A DNA stretch of 64,000 nucleotides from Emydura subglobosa (GCA_007922225.1 ML679959.1:28252540-28316539), one strand, 5' to 3'. Positions 1-10,411 are shown, counted from the first letter of the stretch. Notes: generated from the letters alone by a model not told the origin. Numbers and translations are program-made.

Positions 1-17
1 GGGTGGGTGGGTGGGTG
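1..17. repeat. (GGGT)n simple repeat
   Basis: Four tandem GGGT units at the left edge. The tract probably extends outside the window. Confidence 0.9.
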
Positions 18-59
18 ACGTAATAATCCTTTTTATTGGGCCAACTTCTATGGGCAAGA

Positions 60-97
60 GAGGCAAGCTTTCAAGCGTACACAGAGCTCTTCTTCAG
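60..97 (-). ncRNA. Hammerhead-like ribozyme core, degenerate
   Basis: On the - strand, CTGAAGA (97-91) fits the hammerhead CUGANGA box. It is followed by one extra A (90), then GAGC (89-86) which can pair with GCTT (76-73) through one G-U pair. GAAA (72-69) and the short segment GCTTGC follow. This is the order expected for a type I hammerhead: core box, stem II, GAAA, stem III. The extra A, the short stems and an unclear stem I make activity unlikely in this copy. Seen: the motif order. Inferred: the ribozyme ancestry. Confidence 0.45.
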
Positions 98-110
98 GTC
101 TTGTCAGCGC

Positions 111-404
111 AGAGGCCCAGACATAGGTGTTAAAGTCTTTAACCCTTGGGCCTCTGCCATTTTTCCACTGGAGTGGACAGAGGAATGTTGTTTGGGGGTG
201 GGGAAGCGAGAAGAGTGGCTGAGGGGGTCAAAGGAGATACCTTTATATATACTTCCATAGCAAGCTGAGGTGGATTATTTGCTGCAGACAGTTGAGTGCT
301 CGTTGCACGTACGAGATAAGTTGCTTTTCTTTCAGCATCTGAAGGTTAGCGGAAGGAAGTTAAACACAACATGCAGCACATTCCTTAGAACTTCAATCAA
401 TTCT
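111..404. other. No gene or clear repeat seen
   Basis: An open frame at 36-260 begins inside the repeat and shows no domain. Nothing else stands out. Confidence 0.5.
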
Positions 405-525
405 CATAAGAACACAAGATCATAAGAATGGCCAGACTAGGTTAGACCAATGGTCCATGTAGCCCAGTATCCTGTCTTCCAATGCCAGATGCTTCAAAGG
501 GAATGAACAGAACAGGTCATCATCA
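405..525 (-). mobile_element. CR1 LINE 3'-end fragment
   Basis: CATAAGAATGGCC...TTAGACCAATGGTCCATGTAGCCC, then CAGTATCCTGTCTTCC and GAACAGGTCATCATC, is the antisense of the CR1 3' end also seen at 28180-28495 (+) and 39533-39650 (-). It ends about 37 bases before the splice acceptor of the candidate exon at 563. Confidence 0.85.
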
Positions 526-562
526 GTCCTCAAACTTGTCATCTTCTTCCTTCCTTCCATAG

Positions 563-760
563 ATGTCTGCATTCACTGCTGAGTTGGTCCAGGCTGTTCA
601 GACTGCCCAGAGCAAGAACCCAGCTCCAGGCAGAACCAATGGAGTTGTGGTGCTGAACCAACCCCTCCTGATTGACACCTACACGGGGTTAATGTCTTTC
701 ATCGGGAACCGAAACAAACTTGGTTATTCCCTTGCTCGCGGGAGTGTTGGCTTTTGAAGC
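563..760 (+). CDS. Candidate terminal coding exon, unknown gene
   Basis: A pyrimidine-rich acceptor (TCTTCTTCCTTCCTTCCATAG, 542-562) leads into an open frame that begins exactly at the junction; the acceptor's TAG is an in-frame stop, so the frame has no upstream extension. It encodes 64 residues, starting MSAFTAELVQAVQTAQSKN, with LLIDTYTGLMSFIGN in the middle and ending NKLGYSLARGSVGF before TGA at 758-760. CpG sites such as CTCGCGGG and ATCGGGAACCG survive, which suggests constraint. An AATAAA lies at 1250-1255. No signal peptide, membrane segment or catalytic motif is visible. I do not recognise the protein. It could be the last exon of a gene entering from the left, or an exon of a short alternative transcript. 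The ATG may be an internal methionine. A CR1 copy sits just upstream. Confidence 0.45.
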
Positions 761-3700
761 CCTCCATGGTGGGGAGTTCTGAGGGTTACTTTCTGTTTGT
801 TAATGTCACTGATCTTTAAATTCTGCATACAGCAGCATTTATTTTATAGGTTAAAAGATGTAAGGTTAAGTGATGCATAGGTCTTGTGCTGGCCCTCTGC
901 CCAAGGGCAAATTTCACTCCCTTTGCCCAGTTTTTCCTGTGTCCTTCCGCCTTGACTATGTCAGAATATGGATGAGTTATAAACTCTTAACAGTGTGTGC
1001 ATTAGAAATGGATCAAAACCAGGACCCCAGACTTGAATCCTGCCAAATTTTGAGGGAAGTTCAGATCTGAGGTTGATCTTTGCAGCTATTGCCCATCTCT
1101 GGCGTAAATATTCTACCCAAAACTAACCTGTCTAGTCCAACCTGCCCATTGCTAATGTCAGTGCACTGCTTAAAACTAAGTGCCTCTTCAATAACCATGT
1201 TGTTCTATAGTCTGTTTCCCATCTCAGGGTTCTAGGAACTTTGCAACACAATAAATGGAGGCATGCTTCAAATGTCAGGACTAACATTCAAACTACAGAG
1301 AAATAGTTCTTTATCTGATCTCTGGAGATTTACCAACATGGCCCTCAATTGACGCAAGCATTTAGCTATCTGCACTCTATTACACGCTGGATAGATTATT
1401 TTGTGGTTGCATCTATCTATGTCTGCCAATCGATGCTTGGAAATGACACCCTACATTCTCCTAAATGTTGCCCTTTAAGATCTTTTATTGTTTGTTTTTT
1501 AAGGAGCTGCCATGTTTGAAATTCTGTTTAGATTGCTTGGAGAATCTCTGGCGCAATCCAGTGACACCTTTGGAAAGGAATTTTCTCTATTCCTCTATTC
1601 ACATTACACCTGATCCAAAGTCCATCAGAATTATTGGAAAGATTGCCATTGATCTGAACTCTCTTTAGAGCAGACCCTTGGCAAAAGACAACAATCTTGA
1701 AACAAATCTTAAACGATAAAAATATATATTTTTGCTCATAAACGAACTTTTCATGTTCTACATAAGATATCGGAATGGGGGAAATCTAGCAAAACCAGAC
1801 AGAATTTTCTGGTCTTTTCAGAACATTTTAACTAAATAGAGAGGTGGATGGTATAATTGGATCTAGGAGTTTTTTTATTTTGTTTTGTTTAAAAGATCAA
1901 AATCACTGCATATTGTCATTTGAGATTTTCGGTTTTAATAAATGAATCTTCTCGGTGGTTGTATTTCTTTTAGGTTTCAATTTGAACAGAGGGCAGATGA
2001 GTGGTTGGACAATGTTACTTTTCTTTTGGAGATAGGGTTGTCTCCATGGCTCTCCCGTTTATCTCACATACAGGCCCTGGAACATGCTGCTTTTCTTCTC
2101 TACATCCGGGCTCTGTACTACAGAGAATTCTCCCGAGACAAACAGTTCTGTCATCCTGAGAGGGTCATTAGAGAGTAATGAGATATTCCCCATCTTACTC
2201 AGTGTCTGATGTCTCTGCAGTTCCAGACCAGAAAGAACCACTAGGGTTGGTGAAGAAAGAGATAAGAACAGGTTATGAAATCTGATTTCCTGTAGTCTGC
2301 ACTGATGGCTTATATACCATGGGCATGTCCTCAATAGTTTCATTTAATAACCTGCTCTGATCCATATCACCCATCCTTTAAGGAATTTTCATCCAAAGCC
2401 CATGGAATATCTAATGCAAACCGCAAACGTACCATGTAAGTTGCAGCATCCTGTTTGCTTGGCATGCCACCAAAACTAGAAAGTGGGCGAGACAGTTGGT
2501 CACACTGGAAGAGTTGTCAGCACACAGGACTCTCAAGATTCTTGAATCCTCATATTTTGTGATACCCTTAATAGATCCATTTTAGTCCAGAACGCAACAC
2601 ATTTTTTTGCAGATCTAACCACCTTCTCTGACTCCAATCTGGGCAACAGTTGAAGTTCCAAATGTGGTTTATTTTTCTTCTCTACATCCATTAGAGATTC
2701 CCCTCCACTCCCCCTTTAATTCATGTCAGTTAGCATTGCCCTCCCCAAGGCAAGAGCTTTCTATTCAGACTGCGAGAGGAAATGTTGCAATGTTGGAAGA
2801 AGGGGGATGAGAAAGCGTTGGCAGTTGTTCTTAGGAAGGCATCATTGGCAACTTATCACAATAATTCTGCACAAGAAAAAAAAAAACAAAACCTTGCCCA
2901 GGAAACAGCGATTTTGCTGATGCGATGTTAGGAAAATAAATATCTGCTTTTATTTCATTCTGTTCCCTATTGGGATTTAACATTTTGCTTGTGTCGTCCT
3001 TTCATACCAAGCTAACTTTCAAAGGAGACCCCGTTCCATTGCCAACATGCTTTTCAAGCCACAAGTACAGCTTTATTTGCTCAACTCCACCTTGTCAGGA
3101 ATATTTTGAACTCATTTTTGTTTCTGATTCAGACAGAGCTACTGGGGATTCAGAGCCTTGAAAACGTAGGTCCCTTGCTTGAATCCTGCCCAGGTCACTA
3201 ACGAACAAAGGGTGTTAATATTTGGTTGCTTGCGAGCCTCTGTGAGGCAAGCCTACGTTACATGAGACAGGTGTTCATATCACAAAAGGATACCCACCAC
3301 AATTGCCACCGACTTTCACCCGTTTGCAGCCTCTGTGTAGAGATCAAAGACTTAACAGTACTTGGAGATGGAAATCTCCACTCACCCCTGGAGAGGGTCC
3401 CACCAGATCAGGGTGCAGAGACTTTTTGAAGGGGCAGTCTTGGGAAGGTTGGCTACTCATGCTTGTATCAGCACTTTGGCTCACTGAAGTTCATCTTCAG
3501 GGCACGTTACACTAGCACTAAACTGCTGAGGGAGATGGCTGGAAGATCAGGAGAATCGTAGCCTAGTGCGATGGAAAAACATAGAGCTTCAACGAATGGG
3601 ACTGTTTTGGCCACCGTTGAAGTTGGTGGTAAACGTCCATTCACTTCAATGGGGCCTAGAATCTTTTCCAAGCCATGACCTTCAGATCCTGTCCTGATTT

Positions 3701-3810
3701 TACTCAACCCTGAGGATGTTCAGGTCCAAGATGTTGGCTTGGCCTTTTACCAGGTCGGAGGGGAGAGAGGAGATGGGGAAGGTCACAAAGTCTGGACTTT
3801 GGTTTCATCC
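761..3810. other. No gene seen; possible 3' UTR at its left end
   Basis: If 563-760 is a last exon, the first ~500 bases are its 3' UTR, ending near AATAAA at 1250-1255. The rest has short chance frames in both directions and a poly-A tract near 2877-2889. No splice-framed exon, RNA gene or clear repeat was recognised. Confidence 0.4.
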
Positions 3811-3892
3811 TATTTGCTTTTTGGATAGTCTTTTGGATCCTATTAGCTTTTTGGATAGTCTTTTGGATAGTCTTTTGGATAGCCTTTTGGAA
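3811..3892 (+). repeat. Short minisatellite, 12-bp unit TTGGATAGTCTT inside a ~30-bp repeat
   Basis: TTTTTGGATAGTCTTTTGGAT occurs twice about 30 bases apart, preceded by CCTATTTGC and CCTATTAGC, then the 12-base unit repeats with small changes. Because the unit is a multiple of three, it opens an antisense frame at 3704-4045 with an IQKTIQKANR pattern. I read that frame as a by-product of the repeat. Confidence 0.9.
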
Positions 3893-3965
3893 GCCATTCC
3901 ACAGCCCAGTACCTTTCATTGTCAGGAAGATTTTCCTGATGTTTGTCTCCTTTCTTATGGACATC
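3885..3965 (-). mobile_element. CR1 LINE fragment
   Basis: AAGCCATTCCACAGCCC and CATTGTCAGGAAGATTTTCC match the antisense of the CR1 stretch that reads GGAAAAACTTCCTAAC...CTGGAATAAATTGCC on the sense strand. The left end abuts the minisatellite, so the repeat may have grown in or beside CR1 sequence. Confidence 0.6.
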
Positions 3966-4499
3966 AGAGTGCTGGTAATGATCCCCAGGTAATGACATAA
4001 GTGCTGTACTTCATGACTTCCGTGCAAGAACCGTATTAGTTTCAACCTGTTTCTGGTAACACACTAACCTCAGCTCTTTTTCATGAGTTCAACAATTCAA
4101 CTTTAATGAGTTCCAGGGTTTTGCAAGAAAGGCACAAAATCTTTTTTGGTCAAGCTTTTTGTTTTTAAGCCCACTTTGGTTTCTAGTGTTTGATTATAAC
4201 GTTAAGCACCACCTAAGGGAAGAAGTGCAAGGAGCTTGCATGTTGGGGGGGGAGGGGGGGGAAAGCAGGTTTATTACACCTCCTCGGCGTGCAGCATCAA
4301 TGAGCACTAACTGCACAGCTTAAAACAGGTATATCTTAGTGAAAATGGCCACAGGGTTGTCCTTCGGGACTCCTTTGTGTCTGATGCCAATTTGATCCGG
4401 GGATTCTAGCGGCTGCTTCAGGCGCCTATTAAATAAATGTGCAGCAGATCCTTTTCAGGGCCGAGCATGATGTGATAGAAATTAACGGGAGTGCTGCTT
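3966..4499. other. No gene seen; G-run at 4244-4261
   Basis: The only distinct item is a run of about 17 G with one A at 4244-4261, which could form a quadruplex. No exon was found. Confidence 0.5.
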
Positions 4500-4575
4500 A
4501 GTGATTAGAGCTGGGGCTGGTGAGTTCTCTTCCCATCTTGCTGGGTGATCTTAGAGCCAGATTTTCCAAAGGAGC
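4500..4575 (+). mobile_element. MIR/CORE-like SINE fragment
   Basis: TAGTGATTAGAGCTGGGG...TTCTCTTCCCATC...TGCTGGGTGATCTTAG resembles the tRNA-derived head seen in fuller copies at 50311 and 55790. Short and diverged. Confidence 0.45.
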
Positions 4576-4795
4576 CTCTAAATCCTAAGCCCCCAACTCT
4601 GCGACGGCGAACGGGGGGAGCCGCAGGTGCCCAGAAAGGCTGCGAACCGGACCTTGAGCATCCGGAGGTGAGCACTCAAAAGCAGAGGTGCTTCGCTGTA
4701 CCCCGCTCTAAAACAGGGGTCATAATGAATCCCTCCCGCACCTCAGATGGTATGGCATGAGTTTACCAAACATAGTCCCTCTTATCCAACGAGGG

Positions 4796-5097
4796 GCCCC
4801 TGCACAACCGTCTGCCATTGACTGGCGGGCGCTTATTTGGAATTTTCAGAACTATGTGCAATGCAGGGAACTCTCCGAGGCCACCAGGTGACCCCTGGCT
4901 GCAGAACTGCCCAGGCATTGATATTTATGCCCCAATCCTCCTATGACGCGGCTGTGCGGCACCTCAGCGAGCATTGCCGACCTGGAGAGTCTGTTCTGCT
5001 ACAGAGGAAAACCTCTTTGGAAGCTCACCAGCAGCCCAACGAGACCCTCGATGAGTTTGCAGCTTTTGGCCGGGTCTGTGACTTCGGGGACGTTATG
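4796..5097 (+). pseudogene. Ty3/gypsy-type gag remnant, frameshifted
   Basis: Two adjacent frames on the + strand read like a capsid-type Gag domain of LTR retrotransposons. The first (from 4799) contains IDWRALIWNFQNYVQ and stops at a TGA near 4890. The second (4837-5409, best from about 4915) contains SYDAAVRHLSEH, then a basic segment, QQPNETLDEFAAF and a CDFGD motif. In gypsy Gag these correspond to a W-x-x-F-x-N-Y segment, a YDxAVxxLxxH helix, a 'Q..ETLDxF' helix and the C-x-FGD end. At least one frameshift and one stop separate the halves, so it is dead. No zinc knuckle, protease or polymerase follows; the downstream sequence becomes a poly-G tract at 5148-5162. It could instead be a relic of a domesticated gypsy-gag gene, but the breaks argue against a working one. 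Confidence 0.55.
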
Positions 5098-7079
5098 GCT
5101 GCTGCCCACTGGAGGGGTTTAGCTGCTCCCAGATGTGATCTGAGCAGTTTGGGGGGGGGGGGGTGTTGGGTAAGTGGTGACGGTTTCCACAAAGCCAGGG
5201 ACATCACAGGAGTGGGCAAAGCTTCAACCGCAAGATCTGTTTCCAAAGCAGGGCGCTGGAGCGGGGAATTGATGCGGCCTGAAAATGCCAGCCCCAGGAG
5301 ACTAAGTGCTCTTCCACTGCACCCGCGTGGCCTGGGTATATTCCCAGCAAAGCACCCTTGTTCTGATGCCAGTGCGCAGAGGCCGATGGGCATCGCCCGC
5401 CCTGTGTGAAATTGCTTTCGCTGTGATTTCCAGGCAGTGGAATGTGTGTGTGTCAGGGAACAAAATGTACGCAATGGCACCTCCTTACCACATTCCTGTC
5501 CTGCTAGCCTCAGGAAACGGAAGAGCCAGGGATAAATGCTGCATGCGTGGTTCCCATTCAAATCAATGGGCGTAGCCATGACTCTCCAAACACTTGCTTT
5601 ACCTCCCCACTGGGCAGCCAGCCGCCGCCCCTTCCCTGCGGAAGAGGTGGGGGACCACTCCTTCCCTCTTTCTCTTACAGGAATGATCTCCGCATGAGTC
5701 ACCGCCCGCACCGTGTGGACCTTGTCTCCCTGGAAACAGGGCCCGGGCAGCAGCTGCAGGGCTCAGCTCAGCTCTGACACACCTTCCGGAGCAGGGCAGG
5801 GCATCCAGGTAGGAAAGCGTTGCAGGGCAAGGCTTGATGGCACTCCGGCTGCACACGCGGCTGTTGACTTCCTGCAGGAAGCGGCGAACTCAGAAGCAGA
5901 GGGTGGGTTGGGAGGGCAATGGGTCCCTGTCTATCGTTCCAGCTCTCTGGTCGCACCCTGCCTGGTAGCATCTCGGCCCTGTGTGTCAGTCTTGAGGGAG
6001 CAATCGGCTTGGGGAAGCTAACTGTTTACTGTAGCGCAAGAGCAACTTTTGTTCCAAGATCTTGGCTGATTGACCACCTTGGTGATGGCTTTGCTGGCTG
6101 GGGATTGTTCTTGAAATCTCACCTCACGGGGCAGCCTTTTTGCTGGGAAAACTGCCCCCTTCCTGTCTGTTTCCTCCTTTTGGGTTTTTCAAGCTCACGT
6201 ACCACCTGGCATTCCCAAAGATCTTACACATCGATGCCTTCTTTCCCTCCCTCCCTCTGCCCGTCACGCTCAGCCCTTTGGAACACACGCCCCCCCAAAA
6301 CCATTTGCTTCAGCGGAGTGACATGCGAGGCGGTTAATGAACGGGCACAGCTGCGTCGAAGCATCCGAGCAATGAATACATTCCAAAATAGAATCCGCTG
6401 GTGGGGAACATGCAAACCCTGAATGTGCCAGAGACGCCATCCAGGGAATGCTGGGCTGGATTGCTGGCTTTTCACGCCTCCTGCTAATTAAGCCCCAGGC
6501 CTGCAGTTCGCTTGTCCATTCCATCCAGTATCGGTGGCTTCCTCACGGCTTAATGGAGGCATTTCAATTGGAACAGCTTCCAGGAATGGCTGGAGCCCTC
6601 CCACATCACCTTTAATATCAAAGGGCATAATTAAGTCATTTCATTTGGGCCGGTTGATTTGCTAAAGACCAATGGTCCACTGTGGAGTTGAAGGGGCAAT
6701 CTGTGTAACTTTTAACCTAGGCTGAGCTTCTGTTACATTTAATCCTGCCTTGACGGCCTTTGCACCATTTTCTGAGTGATTTAAATGGTGAGGCTTAAAT
6801 CTATTTAAAAAGGCGGGGTGGAGAACTCATCCTAGTCATTCCAGCAAAGAAACAAACCCAGGCCAGCCAAAAGGCTTCACAGAAGGATGGGTGAGACTCA
6901 GAACACGCTGAGATTTGGTTTACTTAAGAATCCAATTTTGGAGCTTGTAATCACGTTGTGTGCTTGTCATTCTACTATGGGCAAAGGGGGGAGAGTGACT
7001 CTTGCAATGTTCTCAGATCTCACCATTTAACGGTGACTCTTGCCATGTTTGGTGTTTTTCAGAGATCCCCGTTGTCACA
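5098..7079. other. No gene seen; poly-G tract and AT-rich stretch with TAATTA motifs
   Basis: A run of about 13 G lies at 5148-5162. Overlapping open frames on both strands (5025-6524) have no family resemblance and no paired splice sites. Around 6480-6690 the sequence carries TAATTA-type homeodomain words and TTTAAT blocks without repeat signature. It could be a conserved noncoding element, but I cannot test that. Confidence 0.4.
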
Positions 7080-7230
7080 GGGTGAGCAGCCCCTTTAGGA
7101 GAGAGCCAGCTCTGTGCATCTGTGTTTGATTACCTGCTGCCCAGCTGGGCTTAAGGAAAGGCTCCTAGACCCTATAAAAGAACAGCAGCAGGCGGAAAGC
7201 CAGTGGCATACCGTGGGTCTCCGGTGCCCA
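7080..7230 (+). mobile_element. Possible LTR remnant with TATA-like box
   Basis: GCCCAGCTGGGC...CCCTATAAAAGAACAGCAGCAGG looks like the U3/TATA part of gypsy-type LTRs of reptiles and resembles in layout the insertion at 13944-14520 (CCAGCTGTTAAAAGCC). No second LTR or target duplication was found. Confidence 0.25.
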
Positions 7231-8221
7231 GGGGCTAATGCTTGCATTTGTGCCCCCCGACCAGGCCACACGTACCCCCCACACAGAGCAGGAGGGGTCC
7301 CCAGCTCCCACCAGATGGTGCCGCCCCCCACCTGCCCCAGGGAGGAAAGGGTCTGTACCTGCAGGGGGGGACATGCGGCTTCCCTCCTTCTGTGCTCCAG
7401 GGACTTTCTGGTGCTCATGGCACTTACCCACCGTGCGGCGCCTGCCTTTCCTGCTCTAGCTCCACAGTGCAATCAGTCCGGGGCTGGCTTCCCCTACCGG
7501 GCAGGGTGGCCTCACCCCCCGGCCAAGGGGTAGCAGATTAGAGTTCCTCTTCCTGGTCACCTACAGCTCCCTGCCTGTCCTTGGTCTCTGTCCAGCTGCC
7601 CCTCAGAGCCTCCTGCTCCCCCACCCCCTGCCCAGCTGGCGCCCCCACCCGGCCCAGCACCCGGGGATTTGGCACCCTCTCGCCCCCCACCCGTTGGCAT
7701 GCCACTGGGGAAAGCTGTTCCCCAGGGATCTCTCTGAGCCCAGAGGTGAGGGAAAGAGCTACAACGAGCTGCCAGGGTTCTTGAAGGAAGCATCTGGGGC
7801 ATCTGAGAGCCCAGAGACACAAGCCCAAGAAAGAGAGTTGTGCAATGCCCTGGACCCAAGCCGAGAGACTGCAGGCCAGGGAGACTTTGTTCTGAGTGAA
7901 GGTGAAAGACTTTATTTCCATTTGGTTTTGGACTTTATTTAAAGTAGGAAAAGCTGGGGAGATTTTGTCTTATACCTTTGGCGGCCCTGAGGGAAGAGGA
8001 AACCGAGGCAGGGCACTGAGAGCCGTGCTTGTGTAGAAGAGGATGCCACAGGGCAGCCCTGCCCTTTGACACCCAGCTCTTGGGCTGTGTGATTCTGTGA
8101 GACTTTCAGCTCTCATACACGTATAAAAGGAACAAGTTTCCAACCCTCACTGTTACCAACAAAAGCTTGAAAAGGGGGCCCAAGTTCCCCCCCAAGAGGC
8201 AGGTGAAAAGAACCCGAAGTA
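7231..8221. other. No gene seen; C-rich tract
   Basis: 7330-7720 is very rich in C on the + strand and opens frames on both strands (7114-7533, 7538-7921) by composition alone. 7880-7990 (ACTTTATTTCC, GACTTTATTTAAAG) looks like retroelement tail sequence but is not assigned. Confidence 0.4.
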
Positions 8222-8310
8222 ATTACTGCTTCCAAATCTCAACGTTTTTAAGCCAATCTCATAAATGCTGAGGGCCTGACTCATGACTTTTGAATAATCA
8301 ATTCTGCTTT
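8222..8310 (+). repeat. Interspersed repeat, fragment of the unit at 34636-34975
   Basis: AAGCCAATCTCATAAATGC...GGCCTGACTCATGACTTTTGAAT is closely like TCAGCCAAACTCATGATTTC...GCCTGACTCGATCTTTGAAT at about 34898-34940. Same orientation. Class not certain. Confidence 0.6.
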
Positions 8311-8884
8311 GAACCATCAGGAGAGGACCTGAAGCAAAAGAGCTCCTCACTAAGTTTACATGGCTCCAAATGATGTCAATACCGCAATGGTCCCAGGTGA
8401 CAGGGCTGTAACTAAGGTCTGATCCAAAGACCACTGAAAGGAAACACTGAACTGGGACTTGAGAGATCTGGCTTCAGTGCAGATTTGGAAAGAACTGCTT
8501 GGATAGAAACTCCAAATGATTATTATATCCAGTCTTAACTCAGAGTGGAATTTGCCTTTGGACAAAGAACCAGCACAACACCTAGGGGCAGAAGCAGGAC
8601 TTACCGGGTGCCTCGGTCTTCTAGGGTATAAGTGATGGCTTTCTGTACAGGGCTGAATTTCACCATTAAAAATCGTTTGGCTTGTAAACTGAATCTGGGC
8701 CTAGTTTTTGTTTAGCTGTTGTTTAATGACCATTAACATCACAGGAGTTACACTGAGCAAACACTGAGTCTTGAACTCTGTATTTAAAAAAAAAAAAATC
8801 GTTATCATTATCGCTCCCATAACCCGTATTCATCATTGGGGCACCATCACTGACGAACCATCAACCAATTGTCTCCACCCCTGA

Positions 8885-9165
8885 GGACTGTGTGCCTGTG
8901 TCTGAGTCTCCGTGAAGCCCATTCCTCTCCACGCTTTTATATTCTCAAATCCAGCTCTTCTTCTGCCTGCCTCTTCTTCTCTTCCCCTGTACTGTCCCTT
9001 AGAGGATGATCGTGGATAGTCCAGATGATCTTGTTACATGGCCGTACCACTTCAGCTTGCGCTTCTTCACAGTTGTCAGATCTTCATATGACCCAGCAGA
9101 CTGGGTGATGATGTTCTGAACCTCTGCATTAGTGACATGGTCGAGGTAGGAGATGCCCAAGATTC
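8885..9165 (-). pseudogene. RTE-like non-LTR reverse-transcriptase C-terminal remnant
   Basis: On the - strand a conceptual reading gives RILGISYLDHVTNAEVQNI, then SAGSYEDLTTVKKRKLKWY and GHVTRSSGLSTIIL, followed after a break by basic residues (KRRRGRQKK). The K(R)LKWYGHV-TRSSGL segment and basic tail are typical of the region after the reverse-transcriptase domain in RTE-type non-LTR elements. The reading needs a stop to be passed near the end, so this is a fossil. The open frame at 9076-9261 on the same strand is out of register with it. Clade assignment is from memory of the motif and could be wrong within non-LTR elements. Confidence 0.5.
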
Positions 9166-9474
9166 TTTTAAAATACAGGTGGTAAAAGATGAAAGGGGCT
9201 GGGAATACATTGGATAATCTATATTTTTAACTGGCGAAGGGCTGTACATTTTAGGCTTCATTGTAAAATATAATAATAGATTTCTGAGTAATAATTACAG
9301 CGGGGGGAGGGAGGGGAATATCTCATCCAAGTTGCATAAGTCATTCTCTATCCAAATGTGTGGTTTTATAAGAATTTAATTGTCCAGGATTTAGAAGATA
9401 CCACAAACTTTTGCTTGGTGTCAGAAAGTGTTGAAGTATCAGGATGAACTTCTCTCTGGGGTTTCTTTTCTTGC
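9166..9474. other. No gene seen
   Basis: AT-rich sequence with a G-rich spot near 9301-9316. Nothing assignable. Confidence 0.5.
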
Positions 9475-9531
9475 ACCACAAGATACGAGGACTACCACTG
9501 CAATCAGTGTGAGTTGCTCATATCTTGTGGT
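9475..9531. other. Perfect-looking hairpin, possible structured RNA or palindromic repeat
   Basis: ACCACAAGATACGAG (9475-9489) pairs with CTCATATCTTGTGGT (9517-9531), 14 of 15 positions plus a G-U. The loop contains a second small stem, CACTG-CAAT-CAGTG. The size is in the range of a microRNA precursor, but no transcription signal is seen. Confidence 0.6.
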
Positions 9532-9814
9532 AGGGAAATAAATCTTTGGGGAGAGCAGAAGGCTGCCTGAGTCTTTGATTTAAACAACGGAAGACAAGGA
9601 GTGTGATTTTTGTAGTCTGTCTATAATCCACCCTTACATTTTCTCCTGGTTCTGTGCAATAAGATTTCTTTAATTGCATGCTGGATTTACAGTAGGAACA
9701 CTTCAGCTATAATTACCTCTATTATCCAAAACAAAGGAGACGCATGCCAGTCTGAAAAAGAAAAGATGTCGCCTTAAGGAAAATGATGAATGCATCTCAC
9801 TCTCTGTCACATAC

Positions 9815-9843
9815 CACTACCTACCTACCTACCTTCCTACCTA
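9815..9843. repeat. (CTAC)n microsatellite
   Basis: Tandem TACC/TTCC units, imperfect at the right end. Confidence 0.85.
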
Positions 9844-10411
9844 TTGTCATGAAAAGCTGTGTTGCGTCCCTGCAGCATGTGAATACCAAGACTCCTGCTG
9901 CTAAAAAAGAGAAAAAGAAAACTGCTTTAATTGTAGCAATTCAAGCGACTACTCCTGAAAGGCGCGCGGCAAAGGGAGTGCAGCAACTTAAAACCTTTCA
10001 CTAGCAATGAGAACAAAATAAGACTTTCAGTGCGGCTTCACGGGGCTGGAGACTGCGCTATGCTAAAAGAACGGGCTATGTGAATGTAGAATATTCTCTG
10101 CCATTTCCATTCTGTACAGAGCTTTGTACGATGTAGACTCTGTCGTGCACACAGCCCCTTTTCACTACTACAATCACCTGAAACTTTCTGGAGGCCTCCG
10201 TCAAGAGCTCCCTGGGCCACAGATGGTCTGTGAAGCATAGTTTGTGAATCAGTGGGTTAGCTAACATGGGGATGTTGCAAAATTGATGAGTCCAGTTCAG
10301 ATTGAAAGATGATTTCAATGTGAATTTCCCACAGTGTGACAGAATAACCCTGCGTGTGGAATCCTTTCCCTAATAAATGCCAATGCATCTGAGACAAGCA
10401 ACTTTGACCTA
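9844..10411. other. No gene seen
   Basis: Open frames at 9783-10004 (+) and 10038-10318 (-) have no splice context or recognisable domain. Confidence 0.5.

Larger units (their letters stand above)
1..110 (-). mobile_element. Penelope-like terminal repeat fragment (copy A), cut by the window edge
   Basis: Read on the - strand, this piece runs from ACCTGAAGAAGAGCTC (about 85-100) through GAAAGCTTGCCTCTC and AGAAGTTGGCCCAATAAAA to CACCCACCCACC at the window edge. I recognise it as a common amniote interspersed repeat. It shares with the element at 13788-14548 a CTGANGA core, a short stem, GAAA and GCTT. The GGGT tetramer run at 1-17 seems to be an expansion of the element's own CACCCACC segment. 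Assignment to Penelope-like retroelements is inferred from that architecture; no reverse-transcriptase frame is in the window. Confidence 0.6.

Noticed and set aside
3704..4045. Antisense frame with repeated IQKTIQKANR
   Set aside because: Product of a 12-bp tandem repeat plus CR1 sequence.
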